From: Blastocatellia bacterium
GTDB taxonomy: Bacteria > Acidobacteriota > Blastocatellia > Chloracidobacteriales > Chloracidobacteriaceae
Direction: 5' to 3'
Length of the DNA stretch: 58,053 nt
NCBI GenBank assembly: GCA_019695185.1
Contig: JAIBAN010000050.1
Coordinates: 1 to 58,053, forward strand
Under the pieces are notes generated by a model, which saw nothing but the letters and a program-made list of their open reading frames with translations, did no database searches and was not told the DNA's origin. The position numbers were made by a program, and so were the translations under genes. Below, piece after piece: positions 52,419 through 58,053 of this stretch (position 1 is the first letter of the stretch; each line of letters starts with the position of its first letter).

Positions 52419-54980
52419 TCAGGCGCTGGCCAGCAGCCGGTCCCACTGGATGTCGGCGCAGGACAGCCCGGCAAAGATGAGGCCGCGCGGGTAGGCAGTG
52501 GCCAGCAGCACGAGGTTGTCAAAGGCCGAGTGTTGCGGTCGCAGCGCACAGAGCCGTTCAAAGGCGTTGGTTTCCTCGGGTTCGGTGGTGAAGGTCCAGA
52601 GGTGGATGGGGGAGAGGATGTTTTCCACCAGTTCAATGTTTTTGTCCCGCCCGGAACCCTGCACAATCAAAAATTGGCTGGATTCACCGGGGCGGTTGGA
52701 AATCTCCCGGATGGCGGTGACCGCCTCCGGCGGCAACTGGCAGTCCCGCACCAGTTCGGGAAAATCAGCCGCTTCCTGGACCCCGATGATTCTGGTCCCG
52801 GCGTTGTTGACCAGTCCGTGGATGTCGGCCAGGTCGGTATAGTCCTGGGTCAGAAAGAGGCCGATGAGGTTGTTTTTCCGCCCGCCCCGCCCGGTGATGT
52901 TGGCGGCTTTGAACATGATGGGGAACTCGTTCCGGATGCGGTCGCCCTCGTCAAAAATGAACAGCTTCGGGGTTTTGACCCCGGCCTGGGTGGTGTTCAT
53001 CAATTCCAGCATACTGGCCATGATGCGGAACGCCATCGCCTGACAGACCACCGGCTCCAAAGTTTTCAAGGATTCAAAATCGTAGCAGCGGACCCGTTTG
53101 GAGCTGTGGCGGAGATGGTCGGAAGTGGGTGCGTCCACCACCGGGTGGGCGTGGTACTGTTTGAGCCGGGCCAGCAGTTCCAGCCGTTTCCCTTCCAGCC
53201 CTTCGGGCAGCGCGAAGGTCTCGGCAATATCGAGCAAGTCGCTCAGGCGGGGCCTGAGTTTGAAGGGGCTGCTCCGGTTGGTGGCGACCGTGGTCCGGTA
53301 CAGTTCCTCCACGAAATCGGTGATGAGGCCGACCATGATGACGTCCCCGCTGATTTCGCCCAGGTTGCAGATGTCCTGCACCACCAGCCGTTTCTGACTG
53401 ACGGTCGGTTCCAGCCCGGCCTCCAGCCCGTCGTATTCAAAGCTGTTGACCACGTCGCCCCGGTCAAACCGGATGGACAGCCCGTCGAGCACCCGCGTGA
53501 AGGTGCGGAAACTGCCGAAATCGCAGAACCAGACCTGGCTGTCGGGATAGGTCGCCAGAAAGCCGTCGGCAATCGTCGCGGCCAGCACGCTTTTGCCCCC
53601 GCCGGTCCCGGCCACGCAATAGGCGAATTTGGAATTGGAGCCTTCCGCCTTGAGCAGGTTCAGGCCAAAGAGCCGCCCACTGGTGGTGGAGAGGATGGTG
53701 TGCGGTCTGGCCGAACCGGTCCAGGCTGTTTCCAGCAGGGTGAGGGCGGCCACCGAGCGGGTCAACTGCCGGATTTCCCGCCCGTTGGAACGCTTGAGGG
53801 AGGCAAATTCGCCTACCATGAGTCTGGGATAGAGTTCCTTGAGGTCGGCCTCGGTCTCAATGACCCCGGTTGCGCCGCCGAACCCGCGCAGAATCGACTG
53901 GAAGGTTTTGCATGCCTGCCGGAGGTCGTCGAGGGACTGTTTCTTTTCCTTGAACGTGGTGAAGGGCTCCCCGTAGACCACAATATGGACCCGGGTCCGG
54001 GCCAGGGTACAGCCCGGCTCGCCCAAATGGTCGCGGATGGCCCGCAGGGTCTGTTCCTTTTTGGCCTGTTCAGGGGTGGGTTCCTTGAGCTTCCCGTTAC
54101 TGCTCCAGCGGTTTACGCTCCGGACCAGCCGGTCCATTTCCTTTTTGTCGGCCTCGACGTCGCCCACAATATATTCGGTAATGATGGTATGGTGAAGCCG
54201 GACCCCGGCCCGCAAAAATCTCCGCACTGCATCCGCCCTGACCGGTTCGTTGGGCGGCTGGACGAGGCTCACCACCGCCACCGGCAGCACCCCGTCATGG
54301 AGCGCGTACCAGCCCCCTTCATAATTGACGGATTCAAGACAAAGATAGGGCGGCAGCGGCAGCGGGGCTTCCAGGTCAATGCCGTCCGGTGCGGCATCCG
54401 GGGTGGCCGGGTTATGGGAACGGAAGACTTCGCTGAAGGTTTCCGCCGGAGAGAGAGGCCGCAGGGGCAGCGGTGATTCCTCCCGCACGGTTTGAAACCG
54501 CTCCGCGATGGTGGCCAGGACGTCGTATTCCGCCGCCTTGCTGCGCTGGGTGAAGCGTTCCAGGAAGGAGAGTTCCGCCAGGCGGCGGAAGGCCGCCGGA
54601 TTGCCACCCGTTTCAGCCAGCCCCTTGAAAAAGAGGGAAAGTCCGCTGCCCTGTTCGTCTTCCCGGTGCGGTTCCGGGACCGCCACCCAGAGCCGGGTCC
54701 GGGAAGCCTGGAACTGGCCCGCCTGCACCAGCCCCTGCTGAAAGACCGTGCCCATGGCATGGTACCAGGTGGCCAGCGGGTAGGTCAGGTTGCGGCGGCA
54801 GCGTTCCAGGTGGTCTTCCAGCATGGCTCCGTCATCGGGACCGACGTCGACCCGGAACTGAAACAGGCTGCCGGGCGGCCACCGTTTTGACCAGTTCCGC
54901 CAAATCCAGCCGGTGCCGGGAAAGCCTGAGCCGGCCAGCTTCCAAGGCCGCTGAATCCAACAGTGTCGTAATGAAACCAA
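52419..54980 (-). CDS. VirB4/TrbE-like ATPase, 5' end replaced at a junction
   Basis: The conserved ATPase of conjugative type IV secretion; powers pilus assembly and transfer. Walker A GTGGGKS is near residue 459 and Walker B LFIFDEGDR near 674, followed by the GRKNNL and LFLTQD motifs of VirB4/TrbE. The first 37 codons (54870-54980) do not belong to it: they are a shifted reading of the upstream histidine kinase. Similarity starts at SLFQFRVDVGPDDG, which matches a point about 70-80 residues into complete relatives. The native start is therefore lost. Expression, if any, would yield a chimeric N-terminus. It heads the minus-strand conjugation operon; virB2 and virB3, expected before it, are absent. 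Confidence 0.82.
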   Translation of the reverse strand: MVSLRHCWIQRPWKLAGSGFPGTGWIWRNWSKRWPPGSLFQFRVDVGPDDGAMLEDHLERCRRNLTYPLATWYHAMGTVFQQGLVQAGQFQASRTRLWVAVPEPHREDEQGSGLSLFFKGLAETGGNPAAFRRLAELSFLERFTQRSKAAEYDVLATIAERFQTVREESPLPLRPLSPAETFSEVFRSHNPATPDAAPDGIDLEAPLPLPPYLCLESVNYEGGWYALHDGVLPVAVVSLVQPPNEPVRADAVRRFLRAGVRLHHTIITEYIVGDVEADKKEMDRLVRSVNRWSSNGKLKEPTPEQAKKEQTLRAIRDHLGEPGCTLARTRVHIVVYGEPFTTFKEKKQSLDDLRQACKTFQSILRGFGGATGVIETEADLKELYPRLMVGEFASLKRSNGREIRQLTRSVAALTLLETAWTGSARPHTILSTTSGRLFGLNLLKAEGSNSKFAYCVAGTGGGKSVLAATIADGFLATYPDSQVWFCDFGSFRTFTRVLDGLSIRFDRGDVVNSFEYDGLEAGLEPTVSQKRLVVQDICNLGEISGDVIMVGLITDFVEELYRTTVATNRSSPFKLRPRLSDLLDIAETFALPEGLEGKRLELLARLKQYHAHPVVDAPTSDHLRHSSKRVRCYDFESLKTLEPVVCQAMAFRIMASMLELMNTTQAGVKTPKLFIFDEGDRIRNEFPIMFKAANITGRGGRKNNLIGLFLTQDYTDLADIHGLVNNAGTRIIGVQEAADFPELVRDCQLPPEAVTAIREISNRPGESSQFLIVQGSGRDKNIELVENILSPIHLWTFTTEPEETNAFERLCALRPQHSAFDNLVLLATAYPRGLIFAGLSCADIQWDRLLASA

Positions 54981-57570
54981 TCATGTCCTGTACTTCGTTG
55001 TTGATGGAATGCAACGGCTCGTCGCAAACTTCGGATGACCGTCGGTTTTTGAGGTTTTCCCGCGCCAGTTTCACCCAACCGGCAATCGCAAAAAGCGGAT
55101 TTTTCAAATCATGGGCAATCAGGCTCAACAATCGGGTTTGGGATTGGTTGGCGGCTTCGGTTTTTTCTTTTTCACGGCGCAGGTTTTCGGTTCGTTCCCG
55201 GACCAGCATTTCCAGATGAAAAGCCCGCGCCAGCAGGTGCCGGACCCGCAGTTCATAGAGGCCCCACCCGGTTCCAATGACAATCAGCAACCAAAGCGCC
55301 TGGAACCAGCGGGTTTGGTAGAAAAAAGGTTGGATGGTAAAGGTCAGCGTCGTGCCCGCCTCATTCCAGAGTCCCTCGTTGTTACAGGCTGTGACGATAA
55401 ACCGGTACGTGCCAGGAGCGAGATTGGTATAAAACGCCGTCCGGCGGCTGCCGGCGTCAATCCAGTCGGATTCCGTTCCTTCCAGTCGGTAGCGAAAGCG
55501 GACTTTCTCCGGTACGGAGAAACTCAAGCCGGTGTAGGTAATTTCCATCCGTCTGACGCCTGGAGCAAAAACGGATTGGGGGTGCACCGGCTGGGCCACG
55601 CCGTTGACCGCCACCGATTCAATCAACAGTGGCGGCGATTGGCGGTTGGTGCGATCAAAAGCCAGCCGCGCCACGCCTTTGATGGTTGGGAACAAGACTG
55701 TGCCGTCGCGTAACCGGCAGGCCGCCGGCTGAAACCCGCCGTTGGTTTCGCTGTCGGGCATTCCGTCGGCTTTCGTGTATCCAAGCGGATCCACGCGCGA
55801 GCGGCGTCCCAGGCAGAAGTCCTCCAGTTCGCTCCGTGCGACCCGGCTCAGGCCACGGTTGCCGCTCAACCAGAAATTTCCCTCTGAATCTTCATGGATA
55901 AACGACACCACGTCATCCAGCAGGCCATCGGCGGTCCGAATGCGGCAACAGGAACCATGGTCAATCCGATGCAGGCCGCCGCCATAGGTTCCGACCCACA
56001 GAATGTGGTTTGCATCCAAATGGAGCGCCCGCACAAACGGATTGCCCAATCCGTCACGGGTTGTGAAACGGGAAAATTGACCATTCTGAAAATGAAACAG
56101 CCCGGAATCGGCGGCAATCCAGAGCGAGCCGTCCGGTGCTTCGAGCAACGTCCGAACCCAGGTCTGCGGCGCATTCGGCAAGCGGGTCAAATCGTGAAAC
56201 CGTCCATCGGGGGTTCGCTGCGCCAGGCCGACGTTGGTGCCAATCCAAAGGGTGTGTCCGTCCTGGGCCACCAGCAGCGAGACAACCGCGCTACCGGGCA
56301 GGCCGTCCGCATTGCCGTAGAGCGTCAGCCGATTGGCGGCCAACCGCCGCAGGCTGCCGGTATACATCCCCAGCCAGAGTGCTCCGGTGCGGTCTTCAGC
56401 CATTGCCCAGACACAGGGAATCCACAGGCTTTCAAGCTGATTGCCACGGATGCGGTGCAGTCCGGAACAACTGGTGCTGACCCAAATGGTCCCGCTCTGG
56501 TCTTGCAGGATGGCCGTCACGCTGGGGTCATTCCGCACTGGCAGCGAAATTGCCGCCAGCCGGGTGGGGGCAAACACATGCACCCCTCCGGTTGTCGTTC
56601 CGGCCCACAAATTGCCCTCGCCGTCAAGGTGAAGTCCTTGCACTTCCTGATTGGCCAGTTCCAACTCGGTTGCCGGACGCAGGTTCTCGTTTTCAAAAAC
56701 CGTCACGCCCAAGCCGGTGCCAATCCAGATACGCCCGGCTGGGTCTTGGGTCACGCTGTGAATCAGATTGTGGGAAAGGCCGTCGTTCTTCAGAAATTGC
56801 CGAGGGGGAGCACCCTCCTGCCAGACAAACACACCCCATTCCGACCCAATCCAAAACCGGTTTTGCCGGTCCCGGAACAAACAGGTGAGCGCCGCCTGGG
56901 GAAGCAACTGGAGCGCAGCGGTCTGTCCGTTGTGCAGGACGAAAACCCCTTCCTTCCGGCCAAAGAATATGCGTCCGTCAGGTGTCGGCCACAGTGCGAT
57001 GACCCGATTCGCTCCGGTGGCGGGGGAATCGGCACGCACAAATCGCGCACCCTCCCGCCGAAACAAGCCGTCATCGGCACCAATCCAGAGGGTGCCGTCA
57101 GGGGTTTCACAGATGGCGGCAATGTTGCTCTGCGGAACTCCTTCAGCCAAACCGAAGGGTTGCACCCGGTCGGCTTCAAGGCACATCAAGGCCCCGCCTT
57201 CGCCGCCTATCCACAGACGACCCGCCCGGTCCTGAAAGAGTGTGAGCAACCGGTTGGTCGTAAAATTAGGCGTATTGCCGGTGTTGTAGGTTCGGAAGCG
57301 CACTCCGTCAAATCGGGCCAACCCGCCAAAGGTCGCCAACCACAGATAGCCGTCACGAGTTTGAGTAATGGCCTGGACCGAGTTCTGCGGCAGTCCATGT
57401 TCCGCCTGCCAGGACCGATGCGTTGAGAAGGCGTGACTGTCCATTGCGACCGGAACCTTTTGAAAGCACACCGGCGGAGATTCGACTTCCTCCGCCGCGC
57501 AGGGTGCGACGTGTGTCAGCAGACTGCCGACCATACAGAGCACGCCCAGCACGCGAAATGGGAAAATCAT
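54832..57570 (-). CDS. Double beta-propeller sensor histidine kinase, truncated before the ATPase domain
   Basis: A 912-residue receptor: signal peptide (about 1-27), about 14 propeller blades (LWxGT/LWIG cores, about 50-650), a Y_Y_Y-type domain (about 665-745), a membrane helix (about 757-776), a coiled coil and the HisKA dimerisation domain with the phosphorylatable His in SLIAHDLKNPL near residue 822. Homologues continue with a HATPase_c domain of about 110-150 residues; here the frame reaches DLAELVKTVAAR (near 900), then runs into conjugation DNA and stops. Without HATPase_c it cannot phosphorylate itself, so it is probably inactive. It is related to the two Ser/Thr-kinase receptors in its sensor half. 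It is the only histidine kinase in the window. Confidence 0.88.
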   Translation of the reverse strand: MIFPFRVLGVLCMVGSLLTHVAPCAAEEVESPPVCFQKVPVAMDSHAFSTHRSWQAEHGLPQNSVQAITQTRDGYLWLATFGGLARFDGVRFRTYNTGNTPNFTTNRLLTLFQDRAGRLWIGGEGGALMCLEADRVQPFGLAEGVPQSNIAAICETPDGTLWIGADDGLFRREGARFVRADSPATGANRVIALWPTPDGRIFFGRKEGVFVLHNGQTAALQLLPQAALTCLFRDRQNRFWIGSEWGVFVWQEGAPPRQFLKNDGLSHNLIHSVTQDPAGRIWIGTGLGVTVFENENLRPATELELANQEVQGLHLDGEGNLWAGTTTGGVHVFAPTRLAAISLPVRNDPSVTAILQDQSGTIWVSTSCSGLHRIRGNQLESLWIPCVWAMAEDRTGALWLGMYTGSLRRLAANRLTLYGNADGLPGSAVVSLLVAQDGHTLWIGTNVGLAQRTPDGRFHDLTRLPNAPQTWVRTLLEAPDGSLWIAADSGLFHFQNGQFSRFTTRDGLGNPFVRALHLDANHILWVGTYGGGLHRIDHGSCCRIRTADGLLDDVVSFIHEDSEGNFWLSGNRGLSRVARSELEDFCLGRRSRVDPLGYTKADGMPDSETNGGFQPAACRLRDGTVLFPTIKGVARLAFDRTNRQSPPLLIESVAVNGVAQPVHPQSVFAPGVRRMEITYTGLSFSVPEKVRFRYRLEGTESDWIDAGSRRTAFYTNLAPGTYRFIVTACNNEGLWNEAGTTLTFTIQPFFYQTRWFQALWLLIVIGTGWGLYELRVRHLLARAFHLEMLVRERTENLRREKEKTEAANQSQTRLLSLIAHDLKNPLFAIAGWVKLARENLKNRRSSEVCDEPLHSINNEVQDMIGFITTLLDSAALEAGRLRLSRHRLDLAELVKTVAARQPVSVPGRRRSR
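54866..54882. other. Recombination junction between histidine kinase and virB4
   Basis: On the minus strand, histidine-kinase similarity ends near 54870-54880 and VirB4 similarity begins at about 54869. Both genes lose an essential part at the same point, and the two reading frames differ. No kinase ATPase domain is found elsewhere in the window, so this is a deletion or illegitimate joining (or an assembly chimera) and not a clean insertion. Confidence 0.65.
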
Positions 57571-58053
57571 TGGCTTTGCGGATGAAGGTTCAGGAAATCC
57601 TGGGAATTGTGGTTCGTGTTCCGAATTATGACTGAAGACCTGCCAAGTGCCAAATCAGGAGGAAAAAATTTCCATTGAAGCCTACCGCCTGCGACGGGTA
57701 TTCTGAAGTTTGTTAGAACAATACTTTTCCTTCCCCAACGGCGCGCATCACCGGCTGACGAAGCGGCAACCAACTTTCCCGTCATTGATGCTGCCCGCTG
57801 ATGTCAGTCCGCGTGCATGCGCTGGTTGGGCTGGTTTGATGACTTGCCACTATGAAATCTAACCCAACCCATGACACTTGCCAACCGGGTGGTTTGGATT
57901 TGGTTTTGGATTTTGGATTTTGGATTTTGGGCACTGATGCATTAATTGTTGGGACTGATCCCAAAATCCAACCAATCCCAGTGATTGGTTTCAACACCAG
58001 CCAGCGCGAGCGGCGACCGCCCATTGCGGGTTTCGATGGAACTGGCTGAAAAG
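57571..58053. other. Intergenic region at the right edge
   Basis: No supported gene in 480 bp upstream of the histidine kinase start. A TGGCAC occurs on the minus strand near 57648-57653 but lacks a -12 partner, and no operator palindrome of the regulon type is seen. The heptamer repeat at 57904-57970 lies here. Confidence 0.5.
57904..57970. repeat. TTTTGGA heptamer repeat with an inverted partner
   Basis: TTTTGGA three times in tandem (57904-57924), then TTTTGGG. TGGATTTTGGG (57921-57931) pairs with CCCAAAATCCA (57960-57970), giving an 11-bp stem. It has the same design as the heptamer inverted repeats at 14757, 30309 and 46733. Confidence 0.65.

Noticed and set aside
52530..54476. 648-codon plus-strand frame opposite virB4
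   Set aside because: Antisense of a conserved ATPase gene, with no domain of its own; long only because of high G+C.
55894..57426. 510-codon plus-strand frame opposite the propeller histidine kinase
   Set aside because: Mirror image of the repeated propeller blades; no independent support.
57648..57653. Fourth sigma-54 promoter, for the histidine kinase (minus strand)
   Set aside because: TGGCAC is present but the -12 element is not, and no operator palindrome lies upstream.
1..58053. tRNA, rRNA, riboswitch or replication origin
   Set aside because: No cloverleaf, conserved rRNA block, riboswitch core or origin-like repeat cluster was recognised by reading; a covariance-model search would be needed to exclude small RNAs.

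Overview
The window looks like a chromosome segment from a Gram-negative bacterium, most likely an acidobacterium of the Blastocatellia type. This rests on the style of the genes and not on a marker gene: there are very large one-protein receptors joining a two-propeller sensor to a Ser/Thr or histidine kinase, sigma-54 activators, a KamA-like radical-SAM protein and ABATE/CGNR regulators. No rRNA or tRNA gene was seen.

Layout. 0-3.9 kb is decayed mobile DNA: a Tn3-type transposase that has lost its C-terminus, a short element with 13-bp inverted ends, and a frameshifted kinase remnant. 3.9-10 kb (minus strand) holds a sigma-54 activator (EBP1), a STAS protein and a large MscK-like mechanosensitive channel. 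10-25.7 kb holds a propeller-Ser/Thr kinase receptor, a Cys-repeat lipoprotein with a type II NADH dehydrogenase, an ankyrin protein, a methyltransferase broken by a TGA, a second propeller-kinase, a second sigma-54 activator (EBP2) with a cysteine cluster, and an AhpD-like plus DsrE-like gene pair. 25.7-39.6 kb is a mixed set of membrane and metabolic genes: a GlcG/HbpS-type secreted protein, a ClC antiporter, an alpha/beta hydrolase with a divergent CGNR regulator, a KamA-like enzyme, a Na+/H+ antiporter, a DUF389 protein and a TetR regulator. 39.6-41.8 kb carries a serine recombinase with a candidate crossover site, a DGQHR-domain protein and a solitary Vsr endonuclease. 41.9-54.9 kb is a tightly packed type IV secretion (conjugation) operon on the minus strand, to the eye richer in G+C than its surroundings. 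It ends abruptly in the 5' part of virB4, at a junction that also beheads a propeller-histidine kinase (54.8-57.6 kb).

Best candidate for an undescribed system: three intergenic regions (before the kinase at 10271, the lipoprotein/NDH-2 pair at 14428, and the AhpD/DsrE pair at 24651) share one architecture. Each has two or three near-palindromes of the form CCACGAWATWTCGTGG, followed 67-98 bp later by a TGGCAC-N5-TTGC-like sigma-54 promoter. Two sigma-54 activators sit next to two of these regions. This suggests one local sigma-54 regulon tying a sensor kinase to redox and thiol functions. It is inferred from sequence alone.

A second pattern is a set of four intergenic inverted repeats built from heptanucleotide tandem units (GGGGTGT, GAGGAYT, GTGACAR, TTTTGGA), each with its reverse complement a short distance away. 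The unit differs at each locus but the design is the same.
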